Of a DNA stretch of 64,000 bases, positions 6,679 through 15,768 are shown in pieces. The stretch lies in contig CAISJI010000142.1 in NCBI GenBank assembly GCA_903885565.1, positions 1 to 64,000 of the forward strand, given 5' to 3'. Below the pieces are notes generated by a model. It made no database searches. It had not been told where the DNA came from and was given only the letters and a program-made list of their open reading frames with translations. A program made the translations under genes and the position numbers. This stretch comes from an uncultured Planctomycetaceae bacterium. GTDB lineage: Bacteria; Planctomycetota; Planctomycetia; Pirellulales; UBA1268. Every line of letters starts with the position of its first letter. The first letter of the stretch is position 1.

Positions 6679-7950
6679 TTATTGATAATCCTCAGGAGCG
6701 GGGGGGCAGTTGCCACCGGGAGGGCAGTTGGCTGCGGCTTCTGCATCTGGATCGGGTCCGCCGTTGTTGGAGAAGCGGGTGCGATCTTCCTTCGGCTGCT
6801 TGAGAATGATCCCCGGCACGTCAGACCGTTCGGCGATGTAGGCCCGGTGTGCCGGCTTGGGATAGCTCAGGCCAGGATACTGCTGCACATGGATCTTCAT
6901 CTCACGCGTCGGCCCGGGGATATGCATCTTCGTGTGGTTGGTGATCGTGTGCTTCTGCAGGCCGGCGGGGATCCCCAGCGGGATGTGGGCCGGACCGGGC
7001 AGGCCGATCGGAGTGCCCGTGATCGGCATTCCGTATTGCGGCGCTGTCACACCGGCAATGAAGGGGGGCGGTCCCTGCGAACCATCGCTGCCGCAGGGGG
7101 CACCCAGCAGCAGGCCACCGCCTGGGCCACCACTTCCCATCCCCATGCCGCTGCCGGCAGCCATGTTGGCCAGAGCGCCGCGGCCGGGAGATTCAAGATC
7201 CTTGTTGCCGATCCGGATGATCGCCAGGATCGAGCCGCGCCGGTCGGCCTCGACCACCGGGTCGCAGCCCGGATCGAGCCGCGTGCTGACGAGAGTCTCA
7301 ACCCCCGCCACCGCCAGTTCCTGGTATTCAGGATCGGGCAGGTAGACCACCTTGGTAACGAAGTTTCCCGAGGTGACCTGATCGAGGTCTTCTTCGGTGA
7401 GCTGGAAGGGGATGGCATTGTGGGCCAGGAAAGCGTCGGTGCGCGGGGTGACGGGGGCCACTTCCAGCGAAGGATAGAGTTCCACGCCGGCCCTGCCGGG
7501 GATGTCGGTCAGCTTGAGCCGATAGATCGCTCCCTGAGCGAAGTCATACCGGCCGGGCACGACGAGCGGTTCGGAGTCGAAGCCCCCCGCCTCGGTCACA
7601 TCCCACAGCACCCGCATGCCATCGGGGCCGATGAAGCCGATTTGATGGGCGGGCACCTGCATGCTTTCCGGGAGCATTCCTCCCCCGTCACCCATGCCCC
7701 CTGCTTCGGCGCCAGCCGCCTCGAGGGCCGCCTCATAGGAGACCGGGGCGATCACGCCTGGCCCCGGGCCTTCCACGCCCGGACCGGGATGCTGCAGCAT
7801 GGCAGCGGGCGGCAGCACGTTGGTGTGCGGCGTCGCCACCGGACGGATCTGGGCCAGACCCGTCAGGGGGGAGTTGGCCGGAATATGACAGCCAGTCAGC
7901 GCTGCTGCCATCGACAGGCCAACAAACGGGTGTAGATGTCGTTTCACCAT
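6679..7950 (-). CDS. Lineage-specific envelope lipoprotein
   Basis: 423 residues from an ATG preceded by GGAGGTGA, a very strong ribosome site. MVKRHLHPFVGLSMAAALTG leads to Cys at about residue 21, a lipobox. Residues 60-100 are Pro/Gly-rich; the centre (GFIGPDGMRVLWDVTEAGG to GSILAIIRIGNKD) is a beta-rich module also present in the next gene; the C-terminal part is Gly/Met-rich and ends in a Pro/Cys tail (NCPPGGNCPPAPEDYQ). The centre resembles proteins annotated only as planctomycete hypothetical. It heads the minus-strand envelope cluster and is divergent from the LolA-like gene at 8196. No catalytic motif is visible. Confidence 0.7.
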   Translation of the reverse strand: MVKRHLHPFVGLSMAAALTGCHIPANSPLTGLAQIRPVATPHTNVLPPAAMLQHPGPGVEGPGPGVIAPVSYEAALEAAGAEAGGMGDGGGMLPESMQVPAHQIGFIGPDGMRVLWDVTEAGGFDSEPLVVPGRYDFAQGAIYRLKLTDIPGRAGVELYPSLEVAPVTPRTDAFLAHNAIPFQLTEEDLDQVTSGNFVTKVVYLPDPEYQELAVAGVETLVSTRLDPGCDPVVEADRRGSILAIIRIGNKDLESPGRGALANMAAGSGMGMGSGGPGGGLLLGAPCGSDGSQGPPPFIAGVTAPQYGMPITGTPIGLPGPAHIPLGIPAGLQKHTITNHTKMHIPGPTREMKIHVQQYPGLSYPKPAHRAYIAERSDVPGIILKQPKEDRTRFSNNGGPDPDAEAAANCPPGGNCPPAPEDYQ

Positions 7951-8195
7951 CGCGTCACCTCCAAAGCCAACGGTCGGATGCGAATTGTGGGGCCGGGGGC
8001 CCGCACGGGAGTTGTGCAGTCGTTGTGTGTGCGGGCAGCGGGCGTTTCCGCCTTGGGCCGGTCGGGGGTGTTTTCGTACACTGACATTTGCTGGGCAGCC
8101 TGCAGCCAGGTGTCCGGAAGGCGACCATCCGACACCCTTGTGTTCGTCGTTTCGGCCCCCGGTTCTTTGGCAAAATCCGCAAAGTCGGTGCGACC

Positions 8196-9287
8196 GTGAA
8201 CAACACCCCTCCCCGCAGATTCCCCCACCTGCGTCGTTCACCGGCGTTCCGGGGGCCGGCGCGGGTTTCAATGGCTGTATGGCCCCTGATGGGGCTGTTG
8301 GCTGTTTGGGAGACCGGCAGTGGTCTTTCCCATGCCCAGCCCGGCACTGCGGGCAGCATCTACAGCCGGCCGGTCGCGGTGGCGGGTGACGGAGCCCAGC
8401 CGGGGGGCGGGGAAGGGACGGTCGTCCCGCTGGCAGCCGCCGCCGGGGCGGGGCAGGGGGGAGTCCAGGGGGTGGAACAGGCAGATCAGGCAGGCAAGGC
8501 GGAGCGGGTGGTGGCGGCGGCGCTGGCCGGCTTGGCCCGGGCGCCCTCCATTTCCGCCCGGGTACGGCAGCTGGTCCGCGTGGGAAACATGGTGCTCAAG
8601 GGGAGCGGTCGCTACATCCAGTCGGGAACGGGGGAGGAGCAGCGCTATCGCTATGAAACGACGCTCAATACAACCTCAGAAGAATTCGAGATGCTGGAGG
8701 TATGCGATGGGCTGTTCGCGTGGAGCTATCGCAAGCTCGGTCCGCAGTCGGCTCAGGTGGAGCGGGTCGACATTCGTCAGGTGCGCGACCGGCTCACCGC
8801 CTTGCAGGTCGCCGATCGCACCGATATTTCCAGCCATTTGGGCGGCATCCAGCGGCCGTTGGCGCGGGTTCGGCAGTGGTTTCGCTTCACAACCGTCACA
8901 TCTGCGGTGATGGACGAGGTGCCGATCTGGCTCGTCGAGGGGGCCTGGGATCGCGAGAGCCTCGCCCTGATTCTGCCGGGGCAGGCCGAACAGATCAGAA
9001 GCCCAGCCGGCATCGGGCCGGCCGATCTTCCCGAGGGAGTGCCGTGGAGCGTGCGGCTCTCGATCAGCAAGCGGGAGCTGTTTCCCTGTCGGGTCGAATG
9101 GCTGGCGATTCCCGGCCCGCGGCCGGTGGGTGTGGCGCAACCGGAAGTGGTGGCGGTTCTTGAGCTCTACGACGTGCGGATCGGCGAGCCGGTCGACGCC
9201 ACGGCGTTCGTCTACAAGCCAGCCACCGAGGGCTTGCTCGACACCACCGACACCGCCGTCAGCCAGGTGGCCCCTTGGCGGCCGTGA
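8196..9287 (+). CDS. Exported LolA-like protein of unknown role
   Basis: 363 residues from a GTG at 8196; an internal ATG at 8271 directly in front of the hydrophobic segment is an alternative start. The hydrophobic stretch VWPLMGLLAVWETG followed by SHAQ looks like a signal peptide. After a Gly/Ala-rich linker, residues from about 110 read VRQLVRVGNMVLKGSGRYIQ, YETTLNTTSEEFEMLEVCDG and LFAWSYRKLG, a pattern like the half-barrel of LolA/LppX-type periplasmic lipid carriers, ending with a VAVLELYDVRIGEPVD strand. Fold assignment is tentative. It is divergently placed from the lipoprotein gene at 7950, with about 245 bases between them. Confidence 0.6.
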   Translation: MNNTPPRRFPHLRRSPAFRGPARVSMAVWPLMGLLAVWETGSGLSHAQPGTAGSIYSRPVAVAGDGAQPGGGEGTVVPLAAAAGAGQGGVQGVEQADQAGKAERVVAAALAGLARAPSISARVRQLVRVGNMVLKGSGRYIQSGTGEEQRYRYETTLNTTSEEFEMLEVCDGLFAWSYRKLGPQSAQVERVDIRQVRDRLTALQVADRTDISSHLGGIQRPLARVRQWFRFTTVTSAVMDEVPIWLVEGAWDRESLALILPGQAEQIRSPAGIGPADLPEGVPWSVRLSISKRELFPCRVEWLAIPGPRPVGVAQPEVVAVLELYDVRIGEPVDATAFVYKPATEGLLDTTDTAVSQVAPWRP

Positions 9288-9330
9288 GACTTTTGCCATC
9301 CCGAAGCTGACGCGCCGATGACGTCGCAGG

Positions 9331-10431
9331 TTATGTCGCACAGCCTGAAGAAGGCACCAGTGCCAGCGCCGCCTCGATCGCCGCCAGCATGCTGGCCGGG
9401 TCGGCCTGGCCGGTGCCGACGATATCAAAGGCCGTTCCATGCGCAACACTGGTGCGCACCAGCGGCAGCCCCAGCGTGATGTTGACTGCCCGGTGCATGC
9501 CGAGCAGCTTGATGGGGATGTGGCCCTGATCGTGGTATTGGGCAACGATGCCATCGAACGCGCCGCGGCTGGCCCGCAGAAAGAGCGTGTCGGCGGGGAG
9601 CGGGCCGGCCACATCGATGCCAGCCTCGGCCAAGGCCGCCACGGCCGGGAGGATGATGCGTGTTTCCTCGTCGCCAAAGAGCCCCCCTTCGCCGCCGTGG
9701 GGATTGAGGGCGGCCACGGCGATGCGGGGGGAACGCTGCAGTAATGCCTGCAGCAGGGTGGCCAGCCGCAGGCCAGCCTGCACGATTCTCTCGGTGGAGA
9801 GGTGCTCCAGGGCGCTGGCGAGCGCCTCATGGAGCGTGGCATGCACAACGCCCAGCCCGGCCGCCGGCCCAGCCGCTCCGGCAGCGGCAGGGAGCCAGAG
9901 CATCATTGAGGCGGCGCTGTCTGCCAGACCGCAGGCCCTTGCCAGCCATTCGGTGTGACCCGGCACCTGTTCCCCGGCGGCATGGAGCGCCTCCTTGTGG
10001 AGCGGTCCGGTAACGAGGGCATCGATCGAGCCATCATGGGCCGGGGCAGCCGGCGTTTCGGCGCGGCGGAGGTGGGCATGGGCGGTGCGGAGGGCGGCGA
10101 GGGCGCTGCGTCCGCCCGCGGCGCTGATCTGGCCCCGGAGCACGTCCTCGGTGGGGCCTGCGGAGGGGATCACCAGCACGGTGGCTGGCGTCGAGGGGCG
10201 TTGGTCCTGCGGCGCGACGGCGACGATCTCCAGCCGGGGGAGCGTGGGGATTTCCGCCACCAAGCGGCGCAAAAGATGTGGATCGGCCACGACTCGCAGC
10301 CGTGCTTCCGCATGGGCTGGTGTGGCGGCCCAGGCGGCAAGCACCACCTCTGGGCCGATCCCTGCGGAATCGCCGCAGGTCAGCGCCAGGGTCGGTTGGT
10401 CGGGCCGGCTGGCGGATGGGGCGCTAGGCAT
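9331..10431 (-). CDS. pdxA: 4-hydroxythreonine-4-phosphate dehydrogenase
   Basis: 366 residues, the usual PdxA length. The enzyme oxidises 4-phosphohydroxy-L-threonine with NAD+ in the DXP-dependent pathway to pyridoxal phosphate, in the cytoplasm. The start TLALTCGDSAGIGPEVVLAA is the family signature; LVTGPLHKEAL and GHTEWLA supply the first metal-binding His; LNPHGGEGGLFGDEE and PADTLFL...YHDQGHIPIK carry the remaining metal ligands and substrate-binding residues. A GTG at 10473 in the same frame is an alternative start; neither start has a clear ribosome site. It is convergent with the LolA-like gene and divergent from the membrane protein at 10533. Confidence 0.93.
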   Translation of the reverse strand: MPSAPSASRPDQPTLALTCGDSAGIGPEVVLAAWAATPAHAEARLRVVADPHLLRRLVAEIPTLPRLEIVAVAPQDQRPSTPATVLVIPSAGPTEDVLRGQISAAGGRSALAALRTAHAHLRRAETPAAPAHDGSIDALVTGPLHKEALHAAGEQVPGHTEWLARACGLADSAASMMLWLPAAAGAAGPAAGLGVVHATLHEALASALEHLSTERIVQAGLRLATLLQALLQRSPRIAVAALNPHGGEGGLFGDEETRIILPAVAALAEAGIDVAGPLPADTLFLRASRGAFDGIVAQYHDQGHIPIKLLGMHRAVNITLGLPLVRTSVAHGTAFDIVGTGQADPASMLAAIEAALALVPSSGCAT

Positions 10432-10532
10432 GCGATGCTCGGCAGAGGGGGCGGGGGGAGCGCTACACTTCACCAGCCCACCAGCCTATAACCGAGGTGG
10501 TGAGGCTGCGAACAGGTTCTGTTGTGGCCGTG

Positions 10533-11114
10533 ATGGATCAATTGGCACTGGAGTTTGGCACAGGCATGGAACGAGTCTATTCCCTGGCGGCCATGTTTGC
10601 GGTGGCGCTGATGGTAGCCACGGCTGGTTTGGGTCTGTGGCTCGGGGATCTGCACGGGCAGATCGATCCAGCGGTGCTGCGCTGGGGCACGGTCCACCGG
10701 CTCTCGGGTGTGCTGGCGGCGCTGATGGTGGTGCTGGTCAACAGCATCTCCGTCACCTACTTCATCGGCACCGGTCGCTGGTGCCGCGAGGTGGTGGAAA
10801 CCTACGCTCTTGCGCCCGCTTTGATCGAGCGCAGCCGGCGGATCAAGCGAGCCGCTTTTCCCGCTTCGTTGCTCGGCATGCTGGCGGTGGTGGCGATTGT
10901 GGCCCTGGGTGGGGCGGCCGATCCAGCAACGGGCCGGCCTGGCACGGAGGCGTGGGTAACGCCGCATCTGGTTGGGGCGCTGGGCTTGGTGGCCGCCATC
11001 GCCTGGTGCTTTCAATCGCAATTGCCTCAGTTCCGCCGGCAGCATGCACTCATCGAAGAGGTGCTCGCGGAAGTGCGGGCGGTGCGGCTGGCCCGGGGTC
11101 TCGATGTGGGGTAA
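10533..11114 (+). CDS. Four-helix membrane protein of unknown function
   Basis: About 193 residues from ATG 10533 (in-frame GTG at 10497 and ATG at 10566 are alternatives; none has a strong ribosome site). Four hydrophobic segments: MFAVALMVATAGLGLWLGD, the segment after VHRLSGV, AFPASLLGMLAVVAIVALGG and PHLVGALGLVAAIAWCF. Histidines sit at the start of helices 2 and 4 (VHRLSG, PHLVGA), an arrangement that could bind haem b as in small di-haem cytochromes, but that is speculation. The C-terminal helix is cytosolic and charged. The last 65 bases overlap the 3' end of the convergent ZIP gene. Confidence 0.6.
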   Translation: MDQLALEFGTGMERVYSLAAMFAVALMVATAGLGLWLGDLHGQIDPAVLRWGTVHRLSGVLAALMVVLVNSISVTYFIGTGRWCREVVETYALAPALIERSRRIKRAAFPASLLGMLAVVAIVALGGAADPATGRPGTEAWVTPHLVGALGLVAAIAWCFQSQLPQFRRQHALIEEVLAEVRAVRLARGLDVG

Positions 11115-12087
11115 GCGGCACGCTACCGCCATGCCCGCGGTGGGAATGCGAACTGCGCTCCACCACCGTGATCCCCCAGGCAATGGTGATTCCCAGTGCG
11201 AGTGCCGCAGAGAGGAGGAGCCTGTCGTGGCTGTGAAACTCCACCTCCGGGAGCAGATCGGCCGCCGCGATGCAGAGGAAGGCGCCGGCAGCCAGCGCCA
11301 GCGCGATACCGAGCAGGGGGCTGCGGTCGCCGCCGAAGAACTGCAGGCTGAGGAGAAATGCAAAGGCCCCCAGCGGCACCACCAGCGCGTAGATCGCGTT
11401 GACCAGGCGCCGCGCCTTGGCCGTGGCTCCCGATTGAATCATCAGCGTGGCGATGATGCCGGCATCGAACGGCTTGTGGAGCACGATTGCCAGAAACGCC
11501 GCAAATCCCGCGAGCAGGCCCCCTCCGTCGGCATCCACGGCGGCGGCCAGAGCGGCACCGTCGGCGAGGCTGTGCAGGGCCAGTCCCGAAAAGGCGCCAC
11601 ACCAGGCCCAGCTGTGGCCATGGGCTGATGGCTTGCCGGCGGCAGGGACGGGGGAAGGCCCATGGTGGTTGGGGGCATGGTCGTGCCCCTCGTGGGCTCC
11701 CCGGCAGTGGCCATCGTGGGTGCCATCGGCGGCATGGTGGGCGTGGCTGCGAAAGGCCCGCTCCAGCAGAAACATCCCGAAAAAGCCCGCCAGCACCCAG
11801 GGCATTGTGTCGTCGAGCCGGCCGTTGAGTTCGAGGACTGCGTGGGGCAACAGATGGAGCAACCCCACTCCCAGCATGATGCCGCCGGTGAGCGAGAGGA
11901 GCACCTGCATGCGGCGGTGCCCCAGCGACAGGAAGGCGATGCTCGAGCCTCCGGCAAGGGCGGCCCCCACGATCAACAGCAGATAGAATGCCAGCCCCAT
12001 GGATGATGCCGGGGGGAGTGCTGCCACGAATGCGTGCATGGGGGGCCTGAAGGAACGCGCCAGAGAAACCGTCTGGTCAAACTGCAC
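11050..12087 (-). CDS. ZIP-family metal transporter
   Basis: 345 residues from a GTG with GGCAGGA four to five bases upstream; ATG at 12039 (MHAFVAALPP) is an alternative. Seven to eight hydrophobic segments, with a His-rich cytosolic loop (about residues 115-160, HAHHAADGTHDGHCRG and HEGHDHAPNHHGPS), the usual metal-sensing loop of ZIP carriers. The transport-site helices are visible as LALHSLADGAALA and IVLHKPFDAG (canonical HSxxDG and HKxxE/D motifs), and a third as AAADLLPEVEFHSHD. It probably imports Zn2+ or a similar divalent ion. The dispersed leader motif GTGAAAAAAGTC lies about 45 bases upstream (12133-12148). Confidence 0.88.
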   Translation of the reverse strand: MQFDQTVSLARSFRPPMHAFVAALPPASSMGLAFYLLLIVGAALAGGSSIAFLSLGHRRMQVLLSLTGGIMLGVGLLHLLPHAVLELNGRLDDTMPWVLAGFFGMFLLERAFRSHAHHAADGTHDGHCRGAHEGHDHAPNHHGPSPVPAAGKPSAHGHSWAWCGAFSGLALHSLADGAALAAAVDADGGGLLAGFAAFLAIVLHKPFDAGIIATLMIQSGATAKARRLVNAIYALVVPLGAFAFLLSLQFFGGDRSPLLGIALALAAGAFLCIAAADLLPEVEFHSHDRLLLSAALALGITIAWGITVVERSSHSHRGHGGSVPLTPHRDPGPAAPPALPRAPLR

Positions 12088-12132
12088 ATGATCCTGCCGC
12101 CATCCCCGCGGAACAAGTCCCCCGGCCCGACA

Positions 12133-12148
12133 GGAGGACTTTTTTCAC
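12133..12148 (-). promoter_or_regulatory. Dispersed leader motif, copy C
   Basis: Minus-strand sequence GTGAAAAAAGTCCTCC, in the leader of the ZIP gene. Similar motifs lie upstream of accA (15826-15844), at the MFS gene (26545-26563 and 26667-26685), the ketosynthase-like gene (47857-47872) and, shorter, the SDR gene (26738-26747), always on the same strand as the gene that follows. Confidence 0.5.
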
Positions 12149-12175
12149 CGACTACCGGAGGCTTTTCCGGGGGTA

Positions 12176-13018
12176 TCAGCGGCGGTAATTCAACTGGGCG
12201 GGGGCGACCTGCTGCGTGCGCATCGCCTGTTCCGTCTGTTGCCGGGCATACTGCCGCATCTGCAACGACTGCTCGCTCCAGGCGGCATCGGTGGCAGCCA
12301 GCGCTCCCAAGCCAATGGCCAGCACGTAGGTGAGGAGATTCGACCAGGCTTCCGGCCCGTGGAATTTCAGTGCTGTTCCGAACGACTTTTTGAATTTCGG
12401 ACCGAACATCCCCATCTGCACGCTCCAGATCTCGTCCAGAATGAGGTGGGTCAGGAAGCCGAGCACTACGGCGCTGGCGATGAAGTAGCGGCGGAGGGGA
12501 TCTTCGGCGCCGAAGGCAAGAAATGCCACTTGGCCAGAAATCGCCGCCGCCGGCAGGCTGTGGAACATTCCCCGGTGAACGGAATAGTTGTGCAGCAGCC
12601 AAGTCGCGCCAAACCGGATCGCCATATAAATAGCCGCGCCGACAAGGATCATCGCCTCCATGGGCAGGCCGGCCTGATGAAACCTGTGGATCATCAACAT
12701 CGGCACCACGGCCGCAGCGAACGCCACGCTCTCGCGCAGCGGAATGCCTGGACCGCTGTCGAGGTCGGGAAGCATGCCTGCTACGGCACACAGCCCACCC
12801 GCAAGCACACAGGTGATGGGCGGCATCTCACCGATGAACAGGGCCGCGGCGGCATAGCCGACGCCGACCACTGACGATCCGGTGATGTGCACGCGGAATC
12901 CGGGCACTGCAATCCCCCAGTCGAAAGCTGCTTCGCCCGTCGCCGATCGAGAAGAACGATCGGCGACGGAGATCCCGCGTTCCCGCCGCTCAGCCGGCAG
13001 AGAACGCAGTCTCATCAT
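12176..13018 (-). CDS. YdjM/DUF457-type integral membrane protein (putative metal-dependent hydrolase)
   Basis: 280 residues from one of two adjacent ATGs (13018, 13015). The sequence has the conserved His/Asp pattern of the YdjM family: GMLPDLDS near the start of the membrane part, VHRGMFHSLPA in the centre and LTHLILDEIWSV near the end, set among about five hydrophobic helices. Proteins of this family are predicted membrane-bound metal hydrolases; in E. coli ydjM is SOS-regulated, but no LexA site is seen here. The C-terminus is a hydrophilic Gln/Arg-rich tail. Divergent from the cvpA-like gene. Confidence 0.75.
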   Translation of the reverse strand: MMRLRSLPAERRERGISVADRSSRSATGEAAFDWGIAVPGFRVHITGSSVVGVGYAAAALFIGEMPPITCVLAGGLCAVAGMLPDLDSGPGIPLRESVAFAAAVVPMLMIHRFHQAGLPMEAMILVGAAIYMAIRFGATWLLHNYSVHRGMFHSLPAAAISGQVAFLAFGAEDPLRRYFIASAVVLGFLTHLILDEIWSVQMGMFGPKFKKSFGTALKFHGPEAWSNLLTYVLAIGLGALAATDAAWSEQSLQMRQYARQQTEQAMRTQQVAPAQLNYRR

Positions 13019-13421
13019 TGGTTTCGGCAGGATGCACGCAGGTCCGTCAACGCGCTTCTCCCGCGCCCCCTGCACTGCCGGAACCTAAAGGTCGCTCTCT
13101 GTCTGGGCTCCCGGCAGCGATTGCCCGGTGGGCATGCACAGGATGGGTCGTATGGGCTTTTTGGGCCGATCTGTAGCTTTGGGTTGGATGGGTTTATTCA
13201 GACTTTCGGTCGCTTTTTGTCGCCTGGGGGCTCTGGGCGATATGCGTTGAATTGAATTTTGGAATTCTCTGATGTCATGCCTCCTCCATCTCCTGCCTGC
13301 TGCCGGCAGACGGGCCTGATTCCGTCGCGATTGGTCTTCGTGTCCCTGTCAGACTCCCCTACACTCCCCCGTCGAGCGGTTGGAATATCGCGATTCACGC
13401 ACACATTCCTGGGAGACGCAC
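13019..13421. other. Divergent intergenic region without a recognisable gene
   Basis: About 400 bases between the YdjM-type gene (minus) and the CvpA-like gene (plus). No frame looks coding. A TACACT at 13360-13365, about 57 bases before the GTG start at 13422, could be a -10 box of the plus-strand gene, with only a weak -35 (TTCGTG, 17 bases upstream). No repeats or strong hairpins were seen. Confidence 0.4.
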
Positions 13422-14447
13422 GTGGCCCTTGAAGGGTACGACCTTGTGATGCTGGGCATTCTGGCCGGAGCGGCCCTGCTCGGATATTTCAAGGGGATGG
13501 TATGGCAGTTGGCCTGGATCGCTGGCATCGCCGCGAGTTCGGTCGTGTCGTTTCGGTTTGCCCACCAGCTGGCCCCTTATTTTGGGCAGCAGGCCCCTTG
13601 GAATCGCTTCGCGGCGATGCTGGCTCTCTATGTCGGCACATCGCTGGTGGTCTGGCTGCTGTTTCGGGCAGTTTCCGGGGCGATCAAGAGCGTTCACCTG
13701 TCGGCGTTCGACCAGCAGCTGGGGCTTTTGCTCGGCCTCGCCAAGGGAGCCCTGCTGTGCATCATTGTCACTTTCTTTGCAGTCACGCTCGCCCCCGACT
13801 ACCGCCACCAAATCGTGGGGAGCAGAAGCGGACGGCTCGTTGCCGACCTGATCGTTCGTGCCGACACCTACCTGCCCAAGGACATCCACGACACGGTTGA
13901 TCCTTTCGTCCGGCAGTTCGAGCAGCACTTCCAGGATGGCGGGGCTTCCGATGGCGGCATGGAGGGGAATGTGATGGCAAGTCTGGCGGCCGGACAGGCC
14001 TCCACGTTCGCACGCTCCCAAGGTGCCGGTGGCCAGGCGGCAGGCGGCCAGTCGTCCCTTCAGGCGGCTGTGAACTCGGCAGCCGCATGGGCCAACATGG
14101 ATCAGGGAGGGCAGGGGGTTCAGCAGGCGGTCGGCACGCTGCCGTCGGGCAGCGCCTGGTTTGTGCCCAAGGCCCAGCCGCAGTCGGCTGCCCAGCCAAT
14201 CGGCCAGCCGCAGCCAGCGGTGCAGCGTGCATCGGAGAGCGCGTTCTCCAAGAGCCCGCCGCCGAGCGCCTATGGGGCGCCGGCACAGGCCTCGTACCAG
14301 CAGCCGTTGCAGGCGTACCAGCAGCCTCCGCAGTCCTTTCAGCAACAGCCTCCGCAGCAGTACCAGCAACAGCCTCCGCAGCAGTTTCAGCAGCAACCTC
14401 CGCAGTCGTTTCCGCGGGGCGCTCAGACCCCGCTGCCGGTGCGGTGA
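13422..14447 (+). CDS. CvpA-family membrane protein with Gln/Pro-rich tail
   Basis: 341 residues from a GTG with GGGAG seven bases upstream. The first 165 residues form the four-helix CvpA (colicin V production) domain: YDLVMLGILAGAALLGYFKG, VWQLAWIAGIAASSVVSFRF and ALYVGTSLVVWLLFRAVSG, with LLGLAKGALLCIIVTFFAV. Family members are linked to envelope stress, purine-starvation phenotypes and peptide export, but the molecular role is unknown. The rest is a long soluble region ending in tandem PPQQYQQQ/PPQQFQQQ repeats (about 14290-14420), which is unusual for the family and suggests a flexible interaction tail. Stands alone between divergent and convergent neighbours. Confidence 0.8.
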   Translation: MALEGYDLVMLGILAGAALLGYFKGMVWQLAWIAGIAASSVVSFRFAHQLAPYFGQQAPWNRFAAMLALYVGTSLVVWLLFRAVSGAIKSVHLSAFDQQLGLLLGLAKGALLCIIVTFFAVTLAPDYRHQIVGSRSGRLVADLIVRADTYLPKDIHDTVDPFVRQFEQHFQDGGASDGGMEGNVMASLAAGQASTFARSQGAGGQAAGGQSSLQAAVNSAAAWANMDQGGQGVQQAVGTLPSGSAWFVPKAQPQSAAQPIGQPQPAVQRASESAFSKSPPPSAYGAPAQASYQQPLQAYQQPPQSFQQQPPQQYQQQPPQQFQQQPPQSFPRGAQTPLPVR

Positions 14448-14658
14448 AAGCCCGCCGCCGAAACGTTTGCAGAGGACCTGCAGCGGCAGGGGAGCAGAGG
14501 CCGGTCAGACGCGAAAAGGCCTAGATTCATAGGCCCTCAACCGGACATAAGAGACATTATCGGACGTTGGGGGCAGGGGGCTTTCGGCCTGTTTTCCGGG
14601 CCTGAGTGCTCACCCAGATATCCATGCCAGACCGATGGCTCGCTGGCAGCATGGCCGC

Positions 14659-15633
14659 CTACGCAGTGGCTGCACCGGGCTCGAGAAACTTCCCCATCCG
14701 GCGGAACTTTTCGTAGCGGCCGGCCACCAGGGCGGCCGGCGGTTGGGCGACCAGCTCACGGAGCGTGCGCACCAGATAGTTCTTCAGCCGACTGGCCGTC
14801 TGCCGGGGATCGCGATGCGCGCCACCCGGCGGTTCCTCGATCACCGCATCGACCACACCAAACGACTTCAGGTCGTGCGATCGCATCCGCAGCGCCCGGG
14901 CCGCCTCGGCCTTGTGGTCGGCGCTCTTCCAGAGAATCCCTGCGCAGCCTTCCGGGCTGATCACGCTGTAGTAGGCATGCTCCAGAATGGCCACCCGGTC
15001 GCCGACGCCGATGCCCAGCGCCCCTCCGGAGCCCCCCTCGCCGATCACCGTGCAGACGACCGGCACCGGCAGCGTCGCCATGAGGAACATGCTTTCGGCG
15101 ATCACCTGGGCCTGGCCGCGTTCCTCAGCCCCCACGCCTGGATAGGCTCCGGGGGTATCGATCAGGCAGATCACCGGCAGTCCAAACTTGGCCGCCAGCC
15201 GCATCTTGCCCATCGCCTTGCGGTAGCCCTCCGGGTGGGCGCAGCCGAAATGACAGGCTTGGCGTTCGGTCAGCGTTTTTCCTTTTTGATGACCAATCAC
15301 CAGCACCTTGTGCCGATCGAGCTTGGCAAACCCGGTGAGCATCGCCGGATCGTCGCCAAACGACTTGTCGCCGTGCAGTTCCACGAATTCGTCAAACAGC
15401 AGCGAAAGATAGTCGCTCGTCTTGGGGCGGTCTGGATGGCGGGCAACCTCCACGGTCTGCCAGGGATCGAGGCTGCCAAAAATCCTTTTCTGAACCTCGA
15501 CCACCTCGCGTTTGAGCCGGCGGAGCTCCTCCTGCTGCTGGGCGCCCAGCGGCGCCGACTCAAGGGCCGAAATCCGATCCTCGATCTCGTAAATCGGCTT
15601 TTCCAGCGGCAGGCGATGCAGACCACGCGACAT
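14659..15633 (-). CDS. accA: Acetyl-CoA carboxylase carboxyltransferase subunit alpha
   Basis: 324 residues from ATG 15633, typical AccA length. Works with AccD to move the carboxyl group from biotin carrier protein to acetyl-CoA, the first step of fatty-acid synthesis. Visible features are the N-terminal coiled coil (PIYEIEDRISALE to LKREVVEVQKRIF), HPDRPKTSDYLS, GDKSFGDDPAMLTG, the CoA-binding region FGCAHPEGYRKA and LIDTPGAYPGVGAEERGQ, and the oxyanion-hole glycines VIGEGGSGGALGIG followed by YYSVISPEGCAGILWK. The 5' region carries leader element A. The AccD subunit is not in this window. Confidence 0.95.
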   Translation of the reverse strand: MSRGLHRLPLEKPIYEIEDRISALESAPLGAQQQEELRRLKREVVEVQKRIFGSLDPWQTVEVARHPDRPKTSDYLSLLFDEFVELHGDKSFGDDPAMLTGFAKLDRHKVLVIGHQKGKTLTERQACHFGCAHPEGYRKAMGKMRLAAKFGLPVICLIDTPGAYPGVGAEERGQAQVIAESMFLMATLPVPVVCTVIGEGGSGGALGIGVGDRVAILEHAYYSVISPEGCAGILWKSADHKAEAARALRMRSHDLKSFGVVDAVIEEPPGGAHRDPRQTASRLKNYLVRTLRELVAQPPAALVAGRYEKFRRMGKFLEPGAATA

Positions 15634-15768
15634 GGGAACGGTTCCGACGGGAGGCGGATGCAGGAAGATTCTCAGGCGGCGGAAGAAAGCCTCCACAGCC
15701 CTGACGAAAAGAGGATTGTCCCACGCGCCCAGAAGCCGCGTCAATTCGAAATCATTTGCCTATCAGGA

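Noticed and set aside
13395-14396. Antisense frame over the cvpA-like gene
   Set aside because: Leu/Arg-rich shadow of the Gln/Pro repeat region; no start site or homology signals.
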